Assembly (NCBI GenBank): GCA_015655565.1
Contig: JAATEU010000504.1
Span: 1-12,910 of the forward strand
Length of the DNA: 12,910 bases
Origin: Clostridiales bacterium
Lineage (GTDB): Bacteria; Bacillota; Clostridia; Lachnospirales; Lachnospiraceae
Direction: 5' to 3'
Below the pieces are notes generated by a model that saw only the letters and a list, made by a program, of their open reading frames with translations, made no database searches and had not been told where the DNA came from. Both the position numbers and the translations under genes were made by a program. Positions 6,873 to 12,910 of this stretch are shown here, one piece after another. How positions within the stretch are numbered: the stretch's first letter is position 1; the number at the start of each line of letters is the position of its first letter.

Positions 6873-8363
6873 TTAACTATGTACGCTTGCCAATTGAATA
6901 ATACTTTGCTCCGTTGCTTCTTCCCTTGACAATTCTCCGCTGATGCGGCCTTCCCTCATGACTAAAACTCTGTCGCTGACACCTATTATTTCAGGCAATT
7001 CGGACGAAACCATAATAATACACCCGCCTTTTTTAACAAAATCATTCATTAAAGAATAAAATTCCGATTTTGCATTTACATCAATGCCTCTTGTAGGTTC
7101 ATCTAAAATTAATATTTTAGATTCCGCAATCAGCCATTTGGCTAATATGACCTTCTGCTGATTTCCACCGGAAAGTGTATTCAATATGGTATAAATGTCC
7201 GGTGCTTTAATTTTTAATTTGTCCATATATTCCGTACTAACTTTTTTTTCCCAGTTTTTATCTAAAAACCCACCTTTTTTTCTATGTTTTGTCAGACTCG
7301 GCAGCACAATATTTTCTTTAATCATAGCATCCAGCATAAGCCCTGTTTTTCTGCGATCTTCCGTGACAAGTCCTATATTATGTGCAATAGCTTCTCTCGG
7401 TGATGTAATTTTTACTTCTTTGCCTTCTATCAATATTTTTCCTTCATCAAATTTTGTCTCTCCAAAAACAGCCTCCATAACTTCCGTCCGGCCTGCTCCC
7501 ACAAGTCCGGATATCCCCAGAATTTCTCCGGCAAATGCTTTAAAAGATATGTCCTTGAACGCTTTTTTTCTTGTCAAACCTTCTACCCGGAGCATTTCTT
7601 TTCCTTGCGTATGCCTTTTCCTGTTATAGAAATTTCCAATTTCCCTTCCTACCATGCTTGCTACGATTTCACCTTCCGTCACATCTTTAACCATCCTTGT
7701 TTTAATATGGCATCCGTCACGTAAAACCGTAACTCTTTCACAAATTTCAAATAATTCTTTTAATCTGTGAGTTATATATATAATTGCTACATTTTTTTCC
7801 TTCAAAATTTTAATTTGCTTAAAAAGTGCATTAATCTCATGTTCCGACAAAGACGAAGTAGGCTCATCCATAACTACTATTTTAGACTTTTTTGTAATAA
7901 CCTTTGCAATTTCAACCATTTGCTGCTGTGCTGCACTCAATTCTCTTGCCAAATCAGTCGCTTTTAACTCCAGCTTCATAAAATCAAGAACTTCCTGTGC
8001 ATCCCGGTTCATCGTTTTTCTGTCCAATAATCCATTCTTTTGTACAGGTTCTGCGCCTAAGAATATATTCTCTGCAACGGTTAAGTCATTTGCAATACTC
8101 AATTCCTGATGTATTACTGAAATGCCTTCATCTAATGCCTGTCTTGGATTTTTAAAGTTCATTTCTTTTCCGTTCAAAATAACTTGTCCCCGGGTAGGTA
8201 TATAAACACCTGATATTATTTTGATTAAGGTAGATTTTCCCGCACCATTTTCGCCAACTAACGCATGTACTTCACCCGGATAAAAATCTATTGAAATATT
8301 TGTTAATGCTTCTACCCCCGGAAATGATTTGCTGATATTTTTCACCTGTAAAATCGGCTCCAT
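6873..8363 (-). CDS. Sugar ABC transporter ATP-binding protein, RbsA/MglA type (two cassettes)
   Basis: 496 residues with two ATPase domains in tandem. Cassette 1 has Walker A GENGAGKST (38-46), Q-loop region IHQE (84-87), signature LSAAQQQ (142-148) and Walker B IVVMDE (162-167). Cassette 2 has a degenerate Walker A, GLVGAGRTE (286-294), lacking the GKS/T of a working P-loop, then signature LSGGNQQ (397-403) and Walker B ILILDE (417-422). This one-good, one-degenerate pattern is normal for RbsA, MglA and XylG. It powers uptake with the permease and binding protein of the same operon. AAGGAAA lies shortly before the ATG. The 163-base gap to the preceding binding-protein gene contains three hairpins. 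Confidence 0.95.
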   Translation of the reverse strand: MEPILQVKNISKSFPGVEALTNISIDFYPGEVHALVGENGAGKSTLIKIISGVYIPTRGQVILNGKEMNFKNPRQALDEGISVIHQELSIANDLTVAENIFLGAEPVQKNGLLDRKTMNRDAQEVLDFMKLELKATDLARELSAAQQQMVEIAKVITKKSKIVVMDEPTSSLSEHEINALFKQIKILKEKNVAIIYITHRLKELFEICERVTVLRDGCHIKTRMVKDVTEGEIVASMVGREIGNFYNRKRHTQGKEMLRVEGLTRKKAFKDISFKAFAGEILGISGLVGAGRTEVMEAVFGETKFDEGKILIEGKEVKITSPREAIAHNIGLVTEDRRKTGLMLDAMIKENIVLPSLTKHRKKGGFLDKNWEKKVSTEYMDKLKIKAPDIYTILNTLSGGNQQKVILAKWLIAESKILILDEPTRGIDVNAKSEFYSLMNDFVKKGGCIIMVSSELPEIIGVSDRVLVMREGRISGELSREEATEQSIIQLASVHS

Positions 8364-8390
8364 ATTATCTTTCCTTCTCTTTGCAATTTA

Positions 8391-8422
8391 GTAACTATTC
8401 AGCCGTACCGGCTGAAAGTTAC
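8391..8422. repeat. Bulged hairpin 1 in the binding protein-ATPase gap
   Basis: GTAACT, a single unpaired A, then TTCAGCCG (8391-8405) pair with CGGCTGAAAGTTAC (8409-8422) across a 3-base loop, giving a 14-base-pair stem with one bulged base. There is no T-tract, so termination is unlikely. It would lie in the mRNA just before the ATPase gene and could stabilise the upstream transcript or hinder ATPase translation. Confidence 0.6.
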
Positions 8423-8428
8423 GCTGAT

Positions 8429-8465
8429 GCGCACAAAACAAGTAAAAATGCACTTGTTTTGGCGC
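8429..8465. repeat. Bulged hairpin 2 in the binding protein-ATPase gap
   Basis: GCGC, a single unpaired A, then CAAAACAAGT (8429-8443) pair with ACTTGTTTTGGCGC (8452-8465) across an 8-base loop. As in the adjacent hairpin, the stem is 14 base pairs with a lone bulged A near one end. The matching architecture of the two suggests one composite element. Confidence 0.6.
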
Positions 8466-8488
8466 CACCTGACCCCATACTTTTTTAT

Positions 8489-8515
8489 TAGGACTACCCA
8501 ATATGGGCAGTCCTA
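8489..8515 (-). repeat. Hairpin directly after the binding-protein gene
   Basis: TAGGACT and CCCA (8489-8500) pair with TGGG and AGTCCTA (8504-8515), with one A/C mismatch in the middle: 11 base pairs and a 3-base loop, 11 bases past the end of the binding-protein gene. In operon sense it is followed by an A-rich run rather than Ts, so it is more likely a stabilising or attenuating stem than a full terminator. Such stems commonly let the binding protein be made in excess over the membrane parts. Confidence 0.6.
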
Positions 8516-8526
8516 TCATGCAAACT

Positions 8527-9534
8527 TTATTCTGCTGCATTATCAATCGTAATAATATACGGCTCGATTAAAATAAAATCGCTGTCAACGGATCCGGTTG
8601 TTAAATATTTATGCATCTGTTCCGTAATGGTTGAACCTATTTCTGAAGGATTTTGAGAAATTTCAGAAACCCACCATTTTCCGTTTCCTTCCGTATCTAA
8701 AATTGCTGTTTTAGCTTCCGGATTACCATCAAAGCCTATGACCAGAGTATTTGCTCCGGCTGCCTTGATTGCTGCCAATGCTCCTGTAGCTGCAGGATCG
8801 CCTGCACAAAATACAGCGGCCAGATCAGGTTCCTGCGTTAGCCAGTCTTCCATTAATTGCTGCGCTTTATTTGCATCGCCGGCATAATCTCCAAAGAATT
8901 TATACTCAATATCAGACTGGGCTTTTATTACTTCTTCAAAACCGGTCTGTCTGTCAAGAACGGAAGACGCTGTCGGATAACCAATCATTGCCACTTTATC
9001 ACCGACTTTGCATAACCTGAGGACTTCCTGCGCTCCAAGTCTTCCGCCTTCCGTGTTATCTGTTCCGGCAAAGCATATAATTGCATCCGATTCAGAAGTA
9101 CAATCAAATGTAAACATTGCAATTCCTTCTGCCGACGCTGCTTCAATAGCCGGTTTAACCCCCGCCGCATCATTACAGGATAATGCAATTGCATCACAGT
9201 TTTGCGCTGTTAAATCCTGAATTTCGTCCGACATAACATTTGCATCCAATTGCCCGTCAAGAATTATGTATTCCAAGCCGAGTTCCTGACATTTTTCTTC
9301 AATTGCCGCTTCAATTAAGTTATAGAATACATGTTCTCTTGATCCAACGATAAACCCAACCTTATAAGACTCACTGCCGGCATCATCTGCTGTTTTTGCA
9401 GCAGTCTCTTCTGTTTCAGTTGCGTCCCCTGTTACAACTCCAGGTGCCGCTTCCTCCTCTTTGCTCCCGCATCCAGCCAACATAGCTGCTGTAAGGCTGA
9501 TACATACCAATACACTAAATAATTTCCTGCCCAT
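8527..9534 (-). CDS. Sugar-binding lipoprotein of an ABC transporter (RbsB-like, Peripla_BP_4)
   Basis: 335 residues. The N-terminus is a lipoprotein signal: basic MGRK, hydrophobic stretch, lipobox LAGC with the lipidated cysteine at C22, then an acidic Glu/Thr/Ala-rich linker to about residue 55. The mature domain starts YKVGFIVGSREHVFYNLI and has the two-lobed sugar-binding pattern, including DGNPEAKTAI near residue 270, a hallmark of RbsB-type proteins. In a Gram-positive cell it would be anchored to the outer face of the membrane and deliver a small sugar or polyol to the RbsC/RbsA-type pair encoded next. It is the first gene of the operon, after a leader of about 228 bases. GAGAGG (plus-strand 9543-9548) lies 8 bases before the ATG. 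The ligand is unknown. Confidence 0.94.
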   Translation of the reverse strand: MGRKLFSVLVCISLTAAMLAGCGSKEEEAAPGVVTGDATETEETAAKTADDAGSESYKVGFIVGSREHVFYNLIEAAIEEKCQELGLEYIILDGQLDANVMSDEIQDLTAQNCDAIALSCNDAAGVKPAIEAASAEGIAMFTFDCTSESDAIICFAGTDNTEGGRLGAQEVLRLCKVGDKVAMIGYPTASSVLDRQTGFEEVIKAQSDIEYKFFGDYAGDANKAQQLMEDWLTQEPDLAAVFCAGDPAATGALAAIKAAGANTLVIGFDGNPEAKTAILDTEGNGKWWVSEISQNPSEIGSTITEQMHKYLTTGSVDSDFILIEPYIITIDNAAE

Positions 9535-9632
9535 AAAATAATCCTCTCTTTCTGTTTTGCATTTGCTTTTTATTAAATAAACAAAATCTTTTATTACAAA
9601 GATTTCTTTTATTTTGTTTGGATCTTTTCGTA

Positions 9633-9726
9633 TTACTATTTTTGATTTACTATTTTTGATTTACTATTTTTGTTCAACATTTTCGTTCTACTATTTTCAC
9701 ATTGCTATTTTCATATTACTATTCGT
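9633..9726. repeat. Seven-unit 14-base direct-repeat array, probable operator of the operon
   Basis: A core like TTACTATTTTTG recurs with its CTATT (or CATTT) beginning at 9636, 9650, 9664, 9678, 9691, 9705 and 9719: six steps of 14, 14, 14, 13, 14 and 14 bases. The first three units are nearly identical; the fourth is the most degenerate. The array lies between the operon promoter and its first gene. On the minus strand a unit reads AAATCAAAAAT, which fits the published 11-base direct-repeat operator WRAYCAADARD of the DeoR-family regulator IolR of B. subtilis (recalled from the literature, not searched). Binding by the adjacent DeoR-family protein is therefore a reasonable inference. Confidence 0.75.
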
Positions 9727-9768
9727 CAATGTTCATTTGTTTTTATAAATGTTTGTTTTGATGCGTTT

Positions 9769-9797
9769 ATGATATCATCATTTATCATATATGTCAA
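9769..9797 (-). promoter_or_regulatory. Strong sigma-A promoter of the sugar operon
   Basis: Read on the minus strand, TTGACA (plus 9792-9797) is a perfect -35 box, followed after exactly 17 bases by TATCAT (plus 9769-9774). Transcription would begin near 9762, leaving a leader of about 228 bases before the binding-protein ATG at 9534. The repeat array begins about 36 bases downstream of this start, where a bound repressor would act by roadblock or promoter occlusion. Confidence 0.75.
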
Positions 9798-9904
9798 CAT
9801 TTATATTATTTATATTTTATATCTGTTTATTTTGTTCATATATTTTTGTTTTTTGCTTTTTCTGCATTCATTGTTGTTTGTTTTTGGCAATTATTTTTTT
9901 CTGC

Positions 9905-9932
9905 TTGAAATACCTATTGCGTTTGTTATAAT
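9905..9932 (+). promoter_or_regulatory. Promoter of the DeoR-family regulator gene
   Basis: TTGAAA (9905-9910), 16 bases, then a perfect TATAAT (9927-9932). The start would be near 9939, about 120 bases before the ATG. A second TATAAT at 9974-9979 with TTGGAC 15 bases upstream is a weaker alternative. The stretch between the two divergent promoters (9798-9904) is very A+T-rich, and I see no gene in it. Confidence 0.6.
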
Positions 9933-9948
9933 AATGGAGTGAAGAAAC

Positions 9949-10049
9949 CAAATTGGACAAGTTGCAAAAAATGTATAATTGTTGCTTTTAAAGAAGTATG
10001 ATAAAATAAGCATAATAGCAGATAGCACAAATTGGATATTCAAATTGGA
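9949..10049 (+). promoter_or_regulatory. Three CAAATTGGA repeats in the regulator leader, possible autoregulatory site
   Basis: CAAATTGGA occurs at 9949-9957, 10028-10036 and 10041-10049. The last two are 13 bases apart and the last merges into the ribosome binding site GGAGG (10047-10051). A protein bound here could block expression of the regulator itself. The motif differs from the 14-base array on the other side, so the same protein binding both is not established. Confidence 0.4.
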
Positions 10050-10060
10050 GGAGTTTTTTA

Positions 10061-10837
10061 ATGTTAGCAGAAGAACGAAAAAACAGAATTGTAGAAATTG
10101 TAAATAAAAATAAAATAATGAAGGTGACAGATCTCAGTCTAATGTTTAGTACCACCGAAGCTACCATAAGACGCGACCTGGAGGAATTGCAGGCTCTTAA
10201 AAAAATTCACCGGGTTCATGGTGGTGCTATTTCTGTAATGCCTTCCAGTAAACTTTTATACACAGACGAGTTATCTGTTCTTTGCACAAAAGAAAAAGAA
10301 ATGATAGCAAAAGCCGCTTATAAATACATTGATGATAATGACGCAATTATATTAGACGCCTCTACTACAGTAAGAGAATTGGCCAAAATAATAGCTGAAG
10401 GAAAAAAAACGAATTTGTCTATTGTTACAAATTCTTTTGATGCAATTTCTATTCTTTCAAAGAAAAAAGACATCCAGGTATTACATACCGGAGGTCAGGT
10501 GAAATATCATATGAATTATTGTGTAGGTGCCCTTACGCAAAATACATTAGCTAACTTAAGGGTTGACAAATGTTTTCTGGGAACCAACGGAATAGATGTA
10601 GAATACGGATATTCTGTGCCAACATTAGAAGATGCAGCTATAAAAAGTTCCATGCTGAAATCCTCAAAACAACATTTTATTCTTGCCGACCATACAAAAT
10701 TCGCAGAAACTTTCATGGGAAAATTTTCCGATTTCCATACATCCATTGATTATATTATCACAGATTCCTTTCTGCCTTACTTTGAGCAGGAAAGCTTTCA
10801 ATCATCAGTGGAATTGATTATTGCAGAGCAAGGATAA
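10061..10837 (+). CDS. DeoR/GlpR-family transcriptional regulator of the sugar operon
   Basis: 258 residues, the standard length. The N-terminal winged helix-turn-helix (about 5-57) ends with the family signature: TTEATIRRDLEEL at 31-43 and RVHGGA at 51-56. The C-terminal sensor domain (DeoRC, about 75-235) has LDASTTVRELA near 98-108, IVTNS at 121-125, HTGG at 142-145, FLGTNGI at 172-178 and the K-rich segment before LADHTKF at 208-214. This domain binds phosphorylated sugars, so the likely inducer is a phospho-intermediate made by the DhaK/DhaL kinases. It is divergent from the operon, the usual place for its repressor. GGAGG lies 9 bases before the ATG. Whether it represses or activates is not shown by the sequence. 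Confidence 0.94.
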   Translation: MLAEERKNRIVEIVNKNKIMKVTDLSLMFSTTEATIRRDLEELQALKKIHRVHGGAISVMPSSKLLYTDELSVLCTKEKEMIAKAAYKYIDDNDAIILDASTTVRELAKIIAEGKKTNLSIVTNSFDAISILSKKKDIQVLHTGGQVKYHMNYCVGALTQNTLANLRVDKCFLGTNGIDVEYGYSVPTLEDAAIKSSMLKSSKQHFILADHTKFAETFMGKFSDFHTSIDYIITDSFLPYFEQESFQSSVELIIAEQG

Positions 10838-10857
10838 GGGACACTGAAGTAAACTAT

Positions 10858-11095
10858 ATGGCAGTTGTAATGGTGCAAAGGATTTTGGGATTAGCATGTT
10901 TCCTGCTGGCGGCAGGCACCCTATTGGATATACGTGGTTGGATTTATTTCTCAATCTATTTTATCGTATCAATCATAACGCTTGTGATAATGTTTTATAA
11001 TCACACAGAAACATTGAGTGAAAGAGGAAACCTTTCCCCTGCGATATATCCAGCATCCTTGTGTTCTTGGTGTCTATATAACAGGGGGAAAAATC
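10858..11095 (+). pseudogene. Remnant of an isoprenylcysteine carboxyl methyltransferase-family gene
   Basis: The first part reads in frame from 10858 as a membrane-protein N-terminus: VQRILGLACFLLAAGTLL, then RGWIYFSIYFIV and a segment ending NHTETLSERGN. This is the pattern of the first two membrane helices and the L(L)AERG-type loop of ICMT-like methyltransferases. From about 11030 sense is lost in that frame. In the next frame LRYIQHPCVLGVYITGG (11039-11089) resembles the family's RYVRHPxYLG motif, which normally lies much further along. The simplest reading is an internal deletion with a frameshift, after which the sequence stops next to the pirin gene end. It begins 20 bases after the regulator gene. 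No function is expected. The identification rests on recognised motifs, not an alignment. Confidence 0.6.
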
Positions 11096-11098
11096 AGG

Positions 11099-12124
11099 TT
11101 ATCTGCCTGTCGGGGTCTCGATACTGCCGTCTTTGTAGCGGGCAAAGCGGCCTTGTTCCTTCGGATTGACCGGGTCGTCTTGCTCCCACGGCCAGCCGCC
11201 GAACCGGGTCCTTTGGTAGTCGTTATACGCAGCGGCAATCTCCTCCTGCGTATTCATCACAAAGGGCCCATAGCTTACAACAGGTTCATTGATGGGTTCG
11301 CCCTCCAGAATCAACAGTCTGCTTTCCTGTGGGCCGTTTTGAATGGCAATGCACTCGTTTCCTGATAATTGCGCATAAGAACGGGCGGGCAGCGCCTCGT
11401 CCTCTATCTGAAGAGCGGCCCCCTCATAAAAATAGAGCATGCGGTTAAGTGTCGCCGAAACCTTCGGAAGGGTAATGTGCGCATACGGTTCAAGCGTTAA
11501 AATCTGAATACCCACGTGATTGTCTCTGTTTGCAGCCCAGGAATTGGGGTTGGGCAGCAGACTTTCGGTTTCTCCGTGCCGCCCGGCAATCAGGCGGTTC
11601 TGCGTCCTGCGGCCGTTTTCGTCTGTCTCGGTAATATCAGGGATCTGTTCATTCCAGAGCATTTTATAATATGGCTCCACAAACTTGTCCTTACTGGGTA
11701 AATTAAGCCATACCTGAAACAATTCCAGTGGATTTTCCTGCGTTTCCGACAGCAAAGGGAACATTTCCGCATGCTGAAGCCCCTCACCTGCCGTCATCCA
11801 TTGCACATCACCGTTGCCGTAACGGCCGGTCGCGCCGTGGCTGTCGGAATGATCTATAAATCCCTCCAGCACGACGGTGACGGTTTCAAATCCCCGATGG
11901 GGATGAGAGGGGAAGCCAGGCAGCTTATCGCCGTGATACATCCGCCACGGGGAAGCAGGGTTAAAATCGCTGCCTGCCTGCCATCCTTTGATATAATAAA
12001 CGGGCTCCATATTGCCGTTGCCTGTGGGAAACTGATCTTTATGGTGCATGCATGCGATAAAGGGGTTGATTACTTTCAGGCTGAACCCCAGTTTGCCTGT
12101 CTCCAGTACTTTCGGATTTTTCAT
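11099..12124 (-). CDS. Pirin-family bicupin protein
   Basis: 341 residues from the chosen start. The N-terminal cupin carries the pirin signature: PGFPSHPHRGFETV (69-82) with metal ligands H74 and H76, and QWMTAGEGLQHAEM (108-121) with H118 and E120. These match the His, His, His, Glu iron site of human pirin. Length exceeds the roughly 230 residues of E. coli YhhW/YhaK but falls within longer pirin relatives; the C-terminal half is a second cupin-like domain ending in a polar tail. Pirins are cytosolic; some are quercetin dioxygenases or redox-sensing proteins, so no precise role is assigned. The frame is open 78 bases further upstream, but GGAG (plus-strand 12133-12136) lies 8 bases before the ATG at 12124, so that start is preferred. 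G+C is visibly higher than in the sugar operon. Confidence 0.9.
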   Translation of the reverse strand: MKNPKVLETGKLGFSLKVINPFIACMHHKDQFPTGNGNMEPVYYIKGWQAGSDFNPASPWRMYHGDKLPGFPSHPHRGFETVTVVLEGFIDHSDSHGATGRYGNGDVQWMTAGEGLQHAEMFPLLSETQENPLELFQVWLNLPSKDKFVEPYYKMLWNEQIPDITETDENGRRTQNRLIAGRHGETESLLPNPNSWAANRDNHVGIQILTLEPYAHITLPKVSATLNRMLYFYEGAALQIEDEALPARSYAQLSGNECIAIQNGPQESRLLILEGEPINEPVVSYGPFVMNTQEEIAAAYNDYQRTRFGGWPWEQDDPVNPKEQGRFARYKDGSIETPTGR

Positions 12125-12229
12125 GACTTTGTCTCCGCTACGGCGTTTGCCGCCTTTCTCCACAAAGGGTTGTGATGCCTGTGATGCGGGGGATACCCAC
12201 AATGGTTTTTCTGAATTACCTATACTTTA

Positions 12230-12313
12230 TCACACAAAAAGAAATAAGTTCATTATGAACAGCAGTCCTATTTCGTGAAACTCGTTATTGGTAAAACTCA
12301 TCTTATGTAACAT
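12230..12313 (-). CDS. Unrecognised 27-residue reading frame upstream of pirin
   Basis: An ATG at 12313 with GAGG a few bases upstream opens a 27-residue frame, MLHKMSFTNNEFHEIGLL followed by a hydrophobic FIMNLFLFV end. It could be a truncated N-terminus, a small membrane peptide or chance. It lies in the 341-base stretch between the pirin and DUF454 genes, which otherwise holds only the remnant frame at 12369-12536. I do not recognise it. Confidence 0.2.
   Translation of the reverse strand: MLHKMSFTNNEFHEIGLLFIMNLFLFV
12248..12260. promoter_or_regulatory. Perfect palindrome upstream of pirin
   Basis: GTTCAT, T, ATGAAC: a 6+1+6 perfect palindrome about 125 bases before the pirin start. It is the size and symmetry of a dimeric regulator site, for example of the MarR or HxlR kind, but no promoter could be placed firmly beside it. 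Confidence 0.25.
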
Positions 12314-12368
12314 AATAGTCCTCACTTCTGATATGCAGCACTCTTCACTATTTAAGCAACTTTCTCCC

Positions 12369-12536
12369 CTATCCTCCCTCAATAGCTTTCAATCTGTCAT
12401 CGGATAGATTATACCGCTGATGCTTTTTAATCTTGATACCAAGGAACGGTCTAAGTTTATCCCTTTGACGTTTTGTTATTGTCTGCTTTTCAAACTCCGC
12501 AAAGTCAGGATAGGTTGCAGGAACTTCATTGGCTGT
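12369..12536 (-). pseudogene. Unrecognised 3' gene fragment without a start codon
   Basis: Between an in-frame TAA at 12537-12539 and a TAG at 12369-12371, 55 codons are open on the minus strand and read like real protein: basic and acidic residues spread evenly, with YPDFAEFEK, KRQRDKLRPF and YNLSDDRLKAIEGG. There is no ATG and no ribosome binding site, and the frame begins a few bases after the DUF454 stop. It is best explained as the C-terminal stub of a deleted gene. I do not recognise the family. Confidence 0.3.
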
Positions 12537-12543
12537 TTAACGC

Positions 12544-12910
12544 TCATTCCCCGTCCTGTTTCATATTTTCTGAGCTGTGAGCCTTATTTTTTGGCAATGA
12601 CATATAAATGATATGCACCGTTACAACTATACCGATGACAGGCAGACAGATGCTGGCCCAAAGTGTTTTAAGGCACACCACGGAAATACCCATCATCGTC
12701 CACAGGAACACAAGGCTTATGATTACTGTGCTTTTTCTTAGTCCTGTACGCTCACTGTAGCTGGTCAGGTAATCGCTGAAAAACTTGCTTTTGCGCAGCC
12801 AGGCGGATAGCCTTTTGTTTCCGGAAAAGCAGCCGGCAGCCGCCAAAACAAATGGAGTAGTGGGCAAAATCGGCAGAAAAATACCGATCGTGCCCAAACC
12901 CAGCAAAAGA
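12544..12910 (-). CDS. DUF454 (YbaN-like) membrane protein, 5' end outside the window
   Basis: At least 121 codons are visible; the gene continues beyond the right edge, so the true start is not seen. The beginning LGTIGIFLPILPTTPFVLAAAGCF is characteristic of DUF454 and normally follows a short first membrane segment, missing here. SAWLRKSKFFSDYL and the loop ending RTGL also fit. Hydrophobic segments lie at roughly residues 3-27, 58-75 and 80-102, before a polar tail (NKAHSSENMKQDGE). It is a small inner or cytoplasmic membrane protein of unknown function, with no visible link to the sugar operon. Confidence 0.8.
   Translation of the reverse strand, partial: LLLGLGTIGIFLPILPTTPFVLAAAGCFSGNKRLSAWLRKSKFFSDYLTSYSERTGLRKSTVIISLVFLWTMMGISVVCLKTLWASICLPVIGIVVTVHIIYMSLPKNKAHSSENMKQDGE

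Noticed and set aside
9633..9726. CRISPR-like array
   Set aside because: Units are about 14 bases head to tail with no unique spacers, and no cas genes are present; operator-like repeats explain it better.
9535..9762. Riboswitch or T-box in the operon leader
   Set aside because: The leader is dominated by the 14-base array and A+T-rich sequence; I could not find a conserved aptamer core or an anti-terminator/terminator pair.
9670..9942. 90-residue plus-strand reading frame in the divergent promoter region
   Set aside because: It is a low-complexity Phe/Ile/Leu-rich translation of A+T-rich DNA lying over two promoters and the repeat array.
11771..12175. 134-residue plus-strand reading frame
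   Set aside because: It is antisense to the well-supported pirin gene, has no recognisable motif, and is a by-product of higher G+C.
12125..12202. Longer N-terminus for the pirin protein
   Set aside because: The extra 26 residues have no pirin character, and a well-spaced GGAG supports the ATG at 12124.

Overview
The window looks like a chromosomal segment of a Gram-positive anaerobe of the Clostridia, most likely Lachnospiraceae-like. The evidence is strong GGAGG-type ribosome binding sites, A+T-rich intergenic DNA, and the overall character of the proteins (an RbsABC-type sugar ABC transporter, split DhaK/DhaL kinase subunits, a DeoR-family regulator). This assignment is inferred from protein style, not from a marker gene.

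Layout, left to right. A plus-strand short-chain dehydrogenase/reductase (237-1013) converges on a long minus-strand operon (9534 down to 1283). In transcription order the operon encodes a sugar-binding lipoprotein, a double-cassette ABC ATPase, a permease, a non-canonical DhaK paralogue, a DhaL, a canonical DhaK, a second and divergent DhaL, and a class II ketose-phosphate aldolase. A DeoR/GlpR-family regulator (10061-10837, plus) is divergent from the operon. The 526-base divergent region carries a good promoter for each side, a seven-unit 14-base direct-repeat array in the operon leader, and 9-base repeats at the regulator's ribosome binding site. To the right are a decayed fragment of an isoprenylcysteine methyltransferase-family gene (10858-11095), a pirin gene (11099-12124, minus), a short stretch with two unrecognised small reading frames, and a DUF454 (YbaN-like) membrane protein running off the right edge.

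How the genes probably work together (inference): a small sugar or polyol is imported by the ABC transporter, phosphorylated by one or both DhaK/DhaL pairs, and cleaved by the aldolase to dihydroxyacetone phosphate plus an aldehyde. The DeoR protein would sense a phosphorylated intermediate and control the operon. The nearby dehydrogenase could oxidise an alcohol substrate to the ketose, but it is not in the operon. The substrate is not identifiable from sequence alone.

Most notable points: one DhaK has lost both mechanistic histidines, while the DhaL beside the intact DhaK has lost the usual GGASG nucleotide-loop motif. Three copies of a roughly 75-base, two-hairpin repeat sit in the gaps before three of the four kinase-subunit genes. 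A phased operator-like array lies just downstream of the operon promoter. The operon is bordered on both sides by gene debris.
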